A program made the position numbers and the translations under genes. A stretch of 64,000 nucleotides of DNA. It comes from Rosa chinensis. Lineage: Eukaryota > Streptophyta > Magnoliopsida > Rosales > Rosaceae. Location of the stretch: assembly GCF_002994745.2 (NCBI RefSeq), contig NC_037092.1, forward strand, positions 69,973,823 through 70,037,822, read 5' to 3'. Below, in pieces: positions 22,597-34,674 of the stretch. A model generated the notes under the pieces. It was not told the DNA's origin, ran no database searches, and saw only the letters and a program-made list of their open reading frames with translations. Positions within the stretch are counted from its first letter, which is position 1; each line of letters opens with the position of its first letter.

Positions 22597-24632
22597 ATGT
22601 CTTTCTTCTTGCTTTGCTGTCTATTCCCTGAAAATTTTGATATCGAGGTAGAGGACTTGTTGGTGTATGGGATTGGAAAAGGATTATTTCAAGATGCTTA
22701 CACAATCAAGGAAGCCAGAGCCAAAGTCCATTTGGTGGTTAAGTACCTGAAAGCTTCTAGCTTGCTTTTCGACAGTGCATACAGCGGATTTGTGAGGATG
22801 CACGATGTCATTCGAGATGTGGCCATATCAATTTCATCGTCAGATGATGGCCCACAGTTTTTGGTTAAAGCTGGTTGTAAGTTAAAGAATTGGCCAGCAA
22901 TTAATGTTGCACATGAAAACTACTCTGCAGTATCGCTAATGAGGAATGAAATTCACAAGCTTCCTGAAAAGTTGGTATGTTCAAAACTCCAGGTTTTATT
23001 GCTACAAAGCAATGATAATATAGATGATATCCCAATCCCCTTTTTTCAAAGTCCCAATGAATTGAGGGTCTTAGATCTTAGTGAGACCGGTATTTCGCTA
23101 CTACCCCCATAATTAAGTCTCCTAACCAACCTTAAGGCTTTGTATTTAGATGATGGCAAGAGAATAGTTAAAATCTCCATACTCAGAAAGCTGAAAAACC
23201 TTCAGATTCTTAGTATGAAGAACCTTGGAGGAATTCGTCATAAACAATTGCCGAAAGCAATTGGGTGCTTGACCAGTCTAAAGAAGTTGGATATCACCAA
23301 TGCATGCTTTGAAACAGTTCCATCTAGAGTGATATCAAATTTGAATGGATTAGAAGAATTGTACATGAAATGTGACTTTTGCAACTGGGGTAGAAGTATA
23401 GTTGAGGGTGGCTTATTTTCTTTTGCTTCTGGCAAGAATTCTAGCTTTGATGAGCTAACAGGCTTATCACGTTTAAACATTTTGCAAGTTCACATATCTG
23501 ATGTAAAATGCTTTCCCCGAAAAGCTAGATTCAATCCGGAATGGGTCAACTTTAATATATGTAGATTGCATAAAAGATTTTATGAACCAGTCCTATTACG
23601 GACGCTTTTTCGAGAGGAAACCAACTGTCGAGTTGGATCCACATCAACATCTCTCTCGGTATGTGACTCTAAACACAAGCACGAAGAGTTTACCAGATTG
23701 GTTTATCAATGTCGTGACAGAGAAAGCAGAGATACTGGAGTACATAGGGTATAGTGGCTTAGAGGACATGGACATTCTTGTGGAATACGACCTTGGGAGA
23801 TTACATGTGCTGAAGTGTCTTGCTGTAATTGAGTGCCATAATGTGGGTGGAGTGTTGATGAACCCAAATAGCAAGGTTCTAAATACACTTTTGTTTGAGA
23901 GGTTGGAAGAGTTGTATCTAGAAGGGGTCCATGGCCTGCGGCTGTTATGTGTTGGTGAGTTACCACCTGGGTCTCTGTGCAATCTAAAGTTGTTAAATGT
24001 GAGAAATTGCCTGGAATTGGTGGGTGCACTTTTACCATCAAATTTGTTGCAAAGACTACAAAATCTGGAAATACTACATTGTGAGTACACGGAGGATGCG
24101 AGAGGACCTGAAATGGTATACGTGTTTGGATTTGGATGGCTGGAAACAGAACAAATTGTCTTACCAAAATTAAGAGAGATAACATTATGTCATCTTCAGA
24201 ACATCATAAGCATATGCATTGGTCATCCTCCCAATGGAGGCTTCAGTAATCTTAACAGTGGCAATTCGTGGCTGCCACAAACTGAAACATCTGTTTGAGG
24301 ACAATGTAGCTCGATCTCTTTTCCAACTGGAACTCCTTTGGGTGGACGGGTGCTCTGACTTGGAAACAATAATAGTTCCAAGACGGGAAGCAGAGATCAA
24401 CAACCTAGTTTTTCCAAAATAGAAGGAAATATATTTGAATAGTCTTCCAAATCTCACATGGATCTACAGAAGCAAAAGGGTCGTGTGCCCTTTATTAACA
24501 CACTTGTACGTGTACAGTTGCTCCGGGCTTTCAAACCTTGTTGGTTCTGACTTCGAAACCGAGTACCGCGTCGAAGCCAATAATGAAGGACATTTTGCAT
24601 TCATATTTGAAAGGTATGATCTTATGTCATAA
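22597..24632 (+). pseudogene. NB-LRR receptor copy A, 5'-truncated pseudogene
   Basis: The remnant starts in the middle of a receptor exon at the RNBS-D motif (FFLLCCLFPENFDIEVEDLL), so the TIR, P-loop, kinase-2 and GLPL parts are missing. An MHD motif (VRMHDVIRDVAISI) follows, then LRRs closely similar to copy C. It is broken by a TAA at 23110-23112, a frameshift near 23565, a 2-bp loss near 24255 and a TAG near 24421. Unlike copy C it keeps the exon 3' end (VEANNEGHFAFIFER followed by a GTATGA donor-like site near 24614), showing what copy C had before the Helitron landed. The 5' end joins flank segment copy 1 directly, as expected from unequal or illegitimate recombination within the cluster. 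Confidence 0.9.
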
Positions 24633-25309
24633 GGTTGATTAATGTGCTGTTCCTTGTGTTCTGTTCTTTATTTTCTTTTCTTTTCCTGTCGAACTTCCTT
24701 CTCCTTTCTTTTGTCTTCCTTTTCTCCATACTTCTTTTCCAGGGACATATTTGATCGTGTTTGTTTTCATTTCTGTTCACTTTCAAAGTTCAAACTTGGT
24801 ACAGTATTTATCTTTGTTGCCCATTGATATGGGTATTTATGGGAAAGATTTTGTTATCTATTTATCGTTTTTAAGTGGATTAGCCGATAGGAAATGAATT
24901 TTTGAGGAAAAAAAATCAACGACCAGCTGATATCAACTTTATGAAGTCAGCAAGTTGACATCATCTAGCATTCTTAAGCGTTGGATTCAATGGTGATTGA
25001 TCTTAGCCCTCCAAATTTTTAGAAAAAATCTCATCTATTTTGTGTGTCCCATAAGTTGATGGGCTCCACTCCATCAATTGGGGGGCTAAACCAAGGGATA
25101 AATGTAGCTTGGCCCTTGGCCCTTTAGCCCGTTAAATTTGTTTTTGGTATAGATGACTCTTCTATTAGGGATTGAAAATATAGGTTTGAGGGGTTAAAAG
25201 TAGCCCATAGCCCCTTGGCTGGAGATGGACTTAGTGAATTTGATTTGTTTTGTAAAAGTCTAACAACACAAATGACCAGTAAAAGCATGCATTCAAAAAC
25301 AAAAATTGA
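24633..25309. other. Downstream flank of copy A
   Basis: Homologous to 56738-57415 downstream of copy C. No gene is supported. Confidence 0.6.
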
Positions 25310-25708
25310 GAAAAATGACTTCGTTTTTTTTTTTTTTTTTTTTTGAGAAAAGATATAACTTCATTCAATTTATCCATGGCCAGAAGGCTCGTACATCCAA
25401 TACTGTCTTACACCAAAATCATAAATGGTCTAAGCTATCAGACAAATGACAGGTGACCTTCACTGTTAACACATTCGCTCACTTATGGAGCCTAACCACA
25501 AGAAAGAAAATCCTCCCTACCAACTTCTGTGAGCTAGTAACCTAGTCGCCTAGAGACCTCAATTGGTGTACAACTAGAGAAACTAAGATGCAAGTAGTAG
25601 AAGATTAAAACTTCCAGTAATAGGTAGAGAAATTTGGAAAGACTAAATCTTTCCTTTGCCCTTGTCGCTAGGGCTGGGAACTGTTCCAATGCTAGAAAAA
25701 TGACTGCG
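25310..25708 (-). mobile_element. 5'-truncated LINE 3' end with target duplications
   Basis: An insert at 25324-25694 is bounded by GAAAAATGACTTCG (25310-25323) and GAAAAATGACTGCG (25695-25708). It starts with a T-run on the plus strand, which is a poly-A tail on the minus strand. The flank of copy C at 57400 lacks the insert. Only about 340 bp of 3' UTR-like sequence is present and no ORF. Confidence 0.75.
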
Positions 25709-25744
25709 TTAGAACTATTTATATATGATATATGCAGATTTGCT

Positions 25745-25905
25745 CACCTAAGGGACAATTTTAAGGGACTGTGAGGGACAAATGCATCTAAATCAGATGT
25801 ATTAAATATAAAAGCAGAAATTATAACAACTTAAACCTGTGCATTTATTTTCAGCCGTCAGATTCACTTGTCCCTCACAGTCCCTTAAAAACTGTCCCTT
25901 AGGTG
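25745..25905. mobile_element. MITE with about 38-bp terminal inverted repeats
   Basis: CACCTAAGGGACA...AAGGGACTGTGAGGGACAA at the left end is repeated inverted at the right end with one small indel and a mismatch. Total length is 161 bp. The corresponding flank of copy C near 57450 lacks it. I could not settle the target duplication. Confidence 0.75.
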
Positions 25906-28301
25906 TTTTGACTTGATTTATACAATTCTGATGTTTTTTGCATTAATTTCCTATGGTTGATTATTTTTGATTAGACAAGTGTACTGTAGTGTAATTTATT
26001 GAGACCTCATTATATTGCTAACTAATTTTCTTCTATTTTATTTCAAACTGGCTATCAGATTGCTCCACCGCCAATTCAATCCAGAAGAGTTTCCTCAGTT
26101 CTTCTCCAAAGAGGGAAAGTGATTTCTCAATTGGCTCTAAATGTAATGCGTAGTATTCCTTGTGTGAAAGTGCGTGACAAGACAATTTCTATTGATATGG
26201 GAAACTGCATTTAATTAAGAACTTCTAGATGTTCTTGTAATGATAATAATCCTCATTCCTGAGTGTCCATATTTGCTATTTGTTAAATATGAGCCTTGAT
26301 CTGTCTCTGTTAAGGCTGTTAAATTAGTCATAGTTCTTCCAATAGAGGTTGCTTGATTATTCATGTTTTCTTCTGTTGGAGGAGTTCAAATATGTCCCCT
26401 TGTCTCTGTTTTGGCTTTTGCTAGTTCCTCAAGAATGTGCCAAGAATACAAAAGAAGAACTTAACATAATTTACGTTCTGGTTTAAATACATATGCTTTC
26501 TTTGTTTCAACTCATCTTGATGTGTCTAGTTCAATTCTTAATCATAACGTTTATGCAGAGCATCTGTCTCTTGTATTGGTGAATTTGAAGAGACATAGAA
26601 ACTCGTTTAGAGTCATCGATTCATATCCGTACGTAGCAACTCATGAACATGAACTAGAATGATGAACTAATCTTTTGGAGAAATTGGAAGCAACTAATGT
26701 CTTCAAACTTCAATGTGAAGGTCAGTTTGATAGAGACTAGAACTAGACGAACACAATTTCACCAGAATCATTATCGCCTAAATTTACTGCAATAAAATGT
26801 GCAACTGACAGCAACTCATTTTTCTCTTTCTATACGCACAATGTACATCACAAAAATTAGCCTTCTCTATGTAAGGGATTGTAAACATTTAAAAGATTCG
26901 TCTCTTGGAAATACAGAACAGTAAGATGTGTGTCCTGCAACATAGTTTATGGTATAAGCACTTATTTCCACTTATCAAACAATAAGTAATGGTAATACAA
27001 ATGATATAGATGCTTGATTAACCTATTAGTAATATAATGAAATGAAGGCTCTATTTGAGATTGTTATAAGCATAAACAAGGCAAAAATATAACTTTAGTA
27101 ACTCAACTATAACTCGTTCAACATTTTGGTCACTGAACATTAAAAAATATCACTTTGGACATTCCCATAGAAATTTCTAAATTTCTTTAATTCTGAATCA
27201 TCGAAGTTTTACTTATATGTAGTAATTACTTTACTTTACAGTCTGTAATACTTTCCCTTTTTGGGTGTTTTGAGTGGTAACATTGTAGCCAAGCCTGAAC
27301 CACCTCGAAGGTAACTGGGCCTAGGTTGGGCACCATTGAAGTCTTGTTGGGCCAATGTAGTATAAAATGAGTAGGGCTTCCACAATCTACATGTTGGTGT
27401 AGGATGAAGAAGCACTGCATGAGTTGCTTTGAGGTTGTTTTGCAAGATTTGAGGTATATGGGCTAAGATTAGACTCTTGGGCTTGCATATAGTCGAGTTT
27501 GATCTGAAGAGTGAATCTAGAGTGGTTTAGGAAGTGACTGCTTGCCGATCCAATAGGAAACTCCCCCGCCTTCAAGAAACCTCATCATTAAGTGGATCTA
27601 CAAAAGGCAAGGCAACCTCCATAAAGATCTCCTTCCAGAGATATAGTCACCAGGCTCCAAAAGCCCAGGTTTCAGAAGTTCACAAAAGTCACCCTAATAA
27701 TGCTACAACAAGCTCCGCTCCAGCTCCGCTACCCTGGTCGGCACCGAAGACCTTATTGTATACTAGTTAATTTGGTCTTTCTGTGATCTATGTGTTATCA
27801 GTAAATAGATAAAGAAAATGAAACTTTTACGGTTAGCCACTTCAATATATTTGTCTTTCTGTTTTTAATTTTATCATGCTAACCCTTTAAAATGATTGTA
27901 TCATGATATCCTATTTCATATTTTGGTGAAACTTATGACATGAAACTTCCGGCTTCTTTTAAAAATAGTGTTTTTACTTGCCTTTATTTAAATTACTTTC
28001 CGTACCCTTTGAGATTTTTTACAAAGCTTTAAGAATAATTACAAGAACACCGAGTAAATATGATACATCGAGAATCTAAAGAATAAAAAATTTAATAAAA
28101 AAACATGTTGGAGCATTTGGGATAGACTCCCACATCTGAGAAATGTTTTAAGTCAAGGGGTCTGGTGACTTAAATTGGAAACTTTCTTTTTTTGCATTCT
28201 GTTTTGATTAAGTTTAGATAATTATTAAAACATCAGTTTTTTACAGATAATTATGAACAATAGTTACAGCAATTGAATTGAGTTTGAATTTGAATGTACA
28301 G
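25906..28301. other. Receptor 3'-flank segment copy 2, then unassigned sequence
   Basis: About 26025-27236 is the second copy of the flank segment; it continues further than copy 1 and matches the third copy up to GTAGTAATTA. From 27240 to 28301 I see no supported gene. Short frames around 27240-27770 have no recognisable domain. Confidence 0.6.
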
Positions 28302-28448
28302 GTGCAACTGTTCATTCATTTTTTGTTTTTATTTTTTTTATTAGATAAACAACTCAAATGCTATAACTTGTCTTTCATGAGTCGAACTCATAACCTCCTA
28401 CTTACGAAGGGGGGACTATGCCACTAGACCAAGTGCAATTGTTCATTC
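28302..28448 (-). mobile_element. tRNA-derived SINE with target duplications
   Basis: The minus-strand element at 28432-28318 begins TTGGTCTAGTGG (A box) and has GAGTTCGACTC (B box) and a T-rich plus-strand end at 28318-28342 (its A-rich tail). It is flanked by GTGCAACTGTTCATTC (28302-28317) and GTGCAATTGTTCATTC (28433-28448). Length without the duplicates is 115 bp. This head sequence is a well-known plant SINE type. Confidence 0.85.
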
Positions 28449-29090
28449 GTTGTCTTTATATAGAACACGAGAAGAAACAGAAAAGCATGCTTCTCGTCTC
28501 TTCTCCCCCTCCTTATTTCTATAGAGAAACACATATTAAAGTTTGCCAGGATTCAAGTCGAAGTGCTTCGACTTAAATATGATAGTTGTATCCTGCAAGA
28601 TAGACGTCCAAGAACTACAAGCACAAGAGTAGAGACGAACTTCTGTCTTAGGAGATTGCTACAAACAAGCCTCTATCAATCTCAATCAAGTCATTGATTT
28701 TATTACTTGTTTCTTTAATTTTTGAGTAATTTTTCAATTGACTAGTATATTAGGATTGAAATACTTTTGCAATCTTATTTCATAACTTTATTTATATCTG
28801 TCTACAATTAATTTTAATTTTTTGAGGATCGATCCATTGCTTACTATCCTCTGTTCTAAAAAAATATTGGTTAAATTTATATCAAAATTTAGAACATACT
28901 TGTGGAATCAACAAAAAAAATCCTAATACAAAATATCGGCAGAGAAGATGTTGCATGGCACTGCATGCAGTATACATATAAAAAATAAATAGAAATCTCT
29001 AGAAAATATCGAAGATATTATTGATGTTTTAGACCTTGTTGGAGTTGATTGGAAAACGGAAGTCCTAGGCACAACCGTTGTTGATGACTT
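28449..29090. other. No gene seen
   Basis: AT-rich sequence with scattered stops in all frames. Nothing is supported. Confidence 0.4.
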
Positions 29091-29410
29091 CGTTCTTATC
29101 AGCAATTTTAGCGCCCAGGAATTCCGCAACACTGGGTGTGAGTTCCGGTTTAGGTTTCAAAAGGATAGCCATTGTCGAAACAGAGTCGTTTCGCCATGTG
29201 GGTTTGGATCAAAATGACAATGTATCAAGTTATGATGATCCCCAATCAAATTTGGATCCAAATGCAGTAAACTATGAAGGTTATGGTGGGTATGAGAGTT
29301 ACCAATATGGTGTTGATTAAAATGTGGATTCTGGGGTTCAATTACAAGCCAGTGTTAGTGGCATTGATGCTTCTAGCTATGGTAATTATAGAGGTTATCG
29401 TGGGTATAGT
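29091..29410 (+). pseudogene. Unrecognised Gly/Tyr-rich gene fragment
   Basis: The plus-strand frame around 29130-29410 reads through one stop (TAA at 29318-29320) with a biased composition: DQNDNVSSYDDPQSNLD, then YEGYGGYESYQYG, then SSYGNYRGYRGYS. This looks like part of a low-complexity RNA-binding-type protein, but I do not recognise the family. It is cut on the right by a LINE end at 29412. Confidence 0.3.
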
Positions 29411-29595
29411 GTCTTTTTTTTTTTTTTTTTTTTTTGAAAAAGGGCGGTGCGGCAGCCCTCAAGCCTTGATAGCTATGATTAAAGAAACTGTCGAATATAA
29501 GAGGGGGACATTGAGCCCAAACCCCTGATTACAATAAGTAGAACATCCTAGGTAATGGCTAGAGTTGTTATTTGAGTAGAAAGACACGCTTGTCT
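29411..29595 (-). mobile_element. LINE 3'-end fragment
   Basis: A T-run of about 22 bases (29414-29435) is followed by GAAAAAGGGCGGTGCGGCAGCC, which on the minus strand gives a LINE-like 3' end followed by poly-A. TGTCTTTTTT occurs on both sides (about 29410 and 29592), a possible target duplication. No ORF is present. Confidence 0.5.
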
Positions 29596-30562
29596 TTTTT
29601 ACTTCTTTTTTTGCCCTACGTCCATGCCACGTCATCACTTTTGACAGAGCCGTTAGGGAAATAGACAGAAGTACGTCATCAATATCAAAATATGACTTCA
29701 GGTATCATAATGGTAGTGTTCTGGGTATCAAATTGGCCTTGACACAAAAATTGAGGGACTGATGATGGACTTAACTCTTATTGATAAATAGTAACATTTC
29801 AAAGAGACTTGCCACTTAGTGGCTTGTAAATATATGTCTCTCTCACATAATGTTACATTTGCAAACGCTTATTCGCTTAAAGACACAAAAAATTTACAGA
29901 TTACGGAAAAAACTACAAGAGGAAATAATATCGACGACAACCCAAAGTTCTCGTAAAAAATCTAAATTTCTCATTTGACTGAAAATGCGACCACTTTGGA
30001 GTTGTCGTAACCAATTGTTGTTTAATGTGTTTTACATATTCCCAAAAGCGACGAAATTATATGGTTGTTGTTTTTTCAATATGCGATGCAATTGGTTCCT
30101 TGCATATCACAACTTGTGAGACACATAAATAAGTTACAAAAATGGCTAAATACGAGTTACTACCCTGCGGTTTGGGCCTAAATAATTTATGGCGCTCTCA
30201 GTCTAGAGAGAGAGAGAGAGTCTCGTGAGTCTGAGAAGAGGGAATGAGTGGCACTAGCGTAATTACTAGATTATTAGAGCCTCAATATATCTTTTTGCGT
30301 TTAAATGATGTAAGTGGGAACCCTATTCTGTTTAGTGGGGTAAGTGGATGTTTCTTAGGCCAAATTTGAGCATTTGGTCAAAGCCCCTAAAAAAAATTAG
30401 AAACTCATTGTGACCCTTCTTTTTTTTGAAAATCTCATTGTGACCCTTCTTGCGGGTGACATTGTGTTAAGGGAAAATGGATCGACTAAAAGAAGAAAAA
30501 AAACTATTTTTTTTTTTTAACATAGAATAGTGGTGATTTAGCTATTTTTTTCAATTTACAGT
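29596..30562. other. No gene seen
   Basis: AT-rich intergenic sequence with a GA run near 30204-30219 and a short direct repeat (CTCATTGTGACCCTTCTT) at about 30405 and 30434. No coding sequence is supported. Confidence 0.4.
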
Positions 30563-31434
30563 TTTATCTATGAGTTTTTCTATTGGAACCTTCAAATTTT
30601 CTCAATTGACCTCTATGCTTTTTACACCTCCTATCAAATTTTCAAATACTAAATTTACTCATTAAACCTCACTAAAGTTCCTCAAATAACCTTACTCATA
30701 TAATTTACAAATAAACTAAGATCTTTATAATAAAAAACTTAGTCATTTCAATAATTTAAATACTCTATAAATCTTAATTACAACTTCATTCCTTAATCAG
30801 ACAACATAAATCTCTTATCCAATAAAAAAAAAAAAATCAAACACAAGGTATTGGGTTTTAAAAATTAATAAAAATAAAATAACATGAACTATTATGTGAT
30901 TTTTTATTTACTTTTTCTTTTTTAGCTGTGCAAAAAAAAAAAACAGATTAATCATTTTTACTTAATGTTTCTCTATTTTCTGTACCTCATGATTAATTAT
31001 TCAAATATTTTTTTATTTATTTTTATTTGCTAGCTCTATTTTTTTTCTTCTTATTTTTGCAAATATAATGGATAGATTTAGATTTAGGTTATAATACAAT
31101 TTATTTTGTTCTCCCTGACCAATATGCATTCAATATGCATATCATACATTTTTATCTTAATCATAGTTTTATTTCTTATTAAATATATATGAATGCTTTA
31201 ATGAGTATGTAGTGAAATTGGAAAATGAAAATAGATAGGGAAAATAATAAAGAATGCAATCTAATATTATTGAATTGGAAAGTCTAGAGAAAATAAATAT
31301 AACAATTTTTTTGGTATAATTATTGTCCTTAATAGTCATTTTATAATAGGTTATATATGTCATTTAATAATTCATAATAGAGTGAGGTCAAGTGAGCAGA
31401 TTTGGAGGTCCCAATAGAAACTCTCTTTATCTAT
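30563..31434. mobile_element. Non-autonomous Mutator-like element, 854 bp
   Basis: Inverted ends of about 45 bp lie at 30572 (GAGTTTTTCTATTGGAACC) and 31425 (inverted GAGAGTTTCTATTGGGACC). They are flanked by an identical 9-bp duplication, TTTATCTAT, at 30563-30571 and 31426-31434. Nine-base duplications are the mark of Mutator-like elements. The interior is very AT-rich with no gene. Confidence 0.8.
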
Positions 31435-31603
31435 TTATATTTTATTGACTGAATTTAATAATTACGTTATAAAAATGTATTATAAGTACTTTAAAAGGTC
31501 TCCGTTTTTGGTCGGGGATGAATTATGAACACGACTCACTTAATTTTGGTACACCGTAGCGATCTACTCATCTTTTACCCCGCATCTCTTGAATGTGGAA
31601 CTT

Positions 31604-32702
31604 CATTTCAATGGACCCAAATCCTCTCCTAAGCACATTACTGTCCTAACCTACCTAAGCTTTCACTGAGATTAAGACACGTGTCAATATTCACATCCAA
31701 TGGTCTACAACATACAACAAAGCTAGCTCTGTTTTTCTGTTCTCTATCAGTCTCATCTTATTCTTCTCCTAATCTCTTCCTTTCACGCCGAAGTGCAGAT
31801 CTCTCTCTCTCCCCCCTCTCTGCTCTCCCTCTTTTTACATTCACTCAGCACCAATACATAACAGCAACTGCTAATCAAGTGGGTTTAGTTAAATTAGATT
31901 TTCTGAACATGAAAATACCAGATTGATAGGTATGGTTGATCCCGTAGTGCTTGAAGGGAGACAATTCAAGTATCAATGAATGAAATTATACAGGGAAGAA
32001 CCCGGCCATCAATGGAGCATCCAACCCCAAATTATACATATATGATTCTCTTCGATATGTTTAAGAGTTTTCCATCTACTACTTGCTAGTTGAATTTTTT
32101 ATTGTTTGGTTTTCTGAGTTATAGAAAGATTTCAGCAAGCATCGGTGATGATTTTCTTTAATTCGTTATCCTTGCACTATGATTGCCCGTAAAGAAAACT
32201 ATGGGGAATTTGAATCTGTGATGCTATTTCTTCTTTTCATTCTAGTTTTGATTTGATTGATAAGTTGGGTATTATATGTTTGTTTTACTACTTGTTCTTT
32301 ATGGATTGATGATGTAAATAAATCTGCATTTACCTATCTGCAACTTCGGGTTGTTGCAGATTCCCAGAATCCATTTCGGGAATTTGAGATAGTATCAAGT
32401 TACAAAATTTATTTGATATTTGGCATGTCTCAATTCGATAAACCGAAGAATAAGATGATGAAGTTGTGTTTGATCTGGAAAGATTCCTCCGAGAAAGAAA
32501 TCAAAGAATAAAGGAGAGAGAGTGGGCGAGGATGCAGACAACAACAGTCAAGGGTCTTTTTCGTAAAATCACTAATTTTTTAAGCTGGGGGAGAAAAGTA
32601 GACCATTGGATATGAATATTGACACGTGTCTTAATCTCAGTGAAAGCTTAGGTAGGTTAGGACAGCAATGTGCTTAGGAGAGGATCCGGGTCCCATTTCA
32701 AT
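31604..32702. mobile_element. Mutator-like element with 96-bp TIRs, possible Pack-MULE
   Basis: Ends at 31613 and 32693 form a 96-bp inverted repeat with about four mismatches. An identical 9-bp duplication, CATTTCAAT, lies at 31604-31612 and 32694-32702. The 890-bp interior has a pyrimidine-rich leader-like stretch (31740-31840) and frames with uneven base content (32257-32511 open for 84 codons, ending SSEKEIKE). These could be captured host exons, but I do not recognise the source. Confidence 0.85.
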
Positions 32703-34674
32703 ACCCGACCACTCCAAATTTATTTTCATTTTCATTTTCATTTTCCACACAATACACTGGTAAACATTCCAGGCTAGGCCCAACCAGGTAGGTCGGGTCA
32801 TTCCTGGATTCGATAACCCAGAGGCCCAATTCGCCACTGAGGCAATTCAAACGATTTCATGGTTAATGACCTAATGGCATGGTAAATGGGAGGCCGTTCA
32901 AATTTGTGCAGACGCATTCGAAGACCAAGCAGCTCTACTTAATGCTCTGTTTCAACTTTCAACCCAACTCCTCTCAAGCCTGTCGTCTCCGTTCTCCTCT
33001 CACTTGAAGATTAGGTACTGGTTACACTTACACCTGATGATTCGGTCTCTCTGATCAATGATGAGTAGCTGTACAACTCCATTGTTCTGTTCTTTTTCTT
33101 TAGGTGCTTTGTGTACTATGATGAAAAAGTTTGAATTTTTGTTAGCTGCTTATTTTGTATCAAAGTATGGAAATTTAGTTTTCATTCGAGTTGAGCGTTC
33201 AATTAACATAAGGTCTGAACAGATTGTGGCCTGTAATTCATTCTGTGGGACTTGGCTCATTGAGTCACTGGCCAAGTCTAACTCAAATAAGCCGTAGTCT
33301 TTTCAAAATTACTCTCATTTGGGGATAACAGAGCAAAACAGACCTGTTATGTTACTGATAACAAAAGAATTCCATCTGAAAAAATGTACTTCATATGATT
33401 AGTTTTCTTTTTGTTTTTGTTTTATTCGATTATAATTAGCTTCTATTAGGGTAATCAGTTTTGAATCTTTTGATGGTTCTTAGTAGAAAGTAATGGGTAC
33501 ACCATCCAAATTAATGTTTTGCTGATCAACAACATTTAGACTTTTTTATGAAGCTATGCTTGATATATTTCAGGGAAGTCACTAAATCCTAATATGTTTT
33601 AGGTATAATGACTCCCATTCTAGACCCTTGGGGGAGATTTGATTCATTGTTGAACATTAAATGCTTTTGGTTATGAAGATTGATATTTGGTCACACAATA
33701 GGTGTTGGTATGTTGAACTAAATTATTAAAAACTTTTCCATCAAGATTCACTCCCATAGCTGTGCTGCATACTTGTAGTGGTTCCTATTTTCCTGCTTCG
33801 AATCTCTTTTACAAGAGATTAAACTGCTGCTCTGTAATCAGATTTAGGTTTTTCATGGTACACTCCCAGTTGGTGGTTGTTTGGTGTTTCACTATAGTCA
33901 TCAACTGTGAGTCACTTTCCGATATGAACTAACCCCTTACCGGAAAGCTGTCTGTTTTGGAACATTTCAGTGTAGGACAACGAAAAATACTGAGGCCTTC
34001 TGTTTTGGACCAACAGATTCTCAGACCCAGATCACCCACCACAACTTATATTTTCTTCAACAAAGCTGAGAAATCAGATATTTCTGAAACTGTCATAAAT
34101 GAATGAAACTGTCAATATTAGATCTTAATACGACAGCGAGCTTTAATTCTTGCCATATATTAGTGATCTGTCATCTGTAGTACAATTATTAGAACTATAG
34201 TTTACAGACTCAGGGGGGCAAACCCAATAGCCTGAAATTACACAAATTCTTTATAGGAAAGAATAAGTCTCAGATAGCAAATGAAACCAGTAAGGCATAT
34301 TCAACCAATGCTTCTAATTAAACTATGATTAGTTATTGATGGGAATGGAACCAAGTAATGTTGGGCTGCTGCAAGTCAAAGTCCCTACTCATTATGGGAG
34401 TTTAATATAAGTGATGCTGAGATGGCAGAGCATATTCCTGTCTCAAATGCAACTGCACGGAAGTGCCCATTCCAGATAGAAAAATAACACCATAGAACTG
34501 GTCTATTCTCTTAATTATTCAAGCTTTACCCAACATTTGCTACCATATTTTTAGTTTTCAGCAACTGGATATAAAATTATAAACTAGAAGTTGGTTTAGA
34601 AAATATGCTAATATATTTTTGTTTTCAGCAACTGGATATAAACTATAAGTTAGTTGAGCAAATAAAAGATGTGA
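32703..34674. other. No gene seen
   Basis: Intergenic sequence. A roughly 69-bp direct duplication (TTTTCAGCAACTGGATATAAA) occurs near 34555 and 34623. A short stretch near 32790 resembles 44325 (AGGCCCAAC...GGGTCGGGTCATT). No coding sequence is supported. Confidence 0.4.

Noticed and set aside
27226..27770. Short open frames of 60-80 codons
   Set aside because: No domain, no splice context and no matching paralogue in the window. Most likely chance.
32780..33060. Duplicated gene promoter shared with 44320-44560
   Set aside because: Only about 35 bp (AGGCCCAAC...GTCGGGTCATT) is clearly similar, which is too little to support a duplicated gene.
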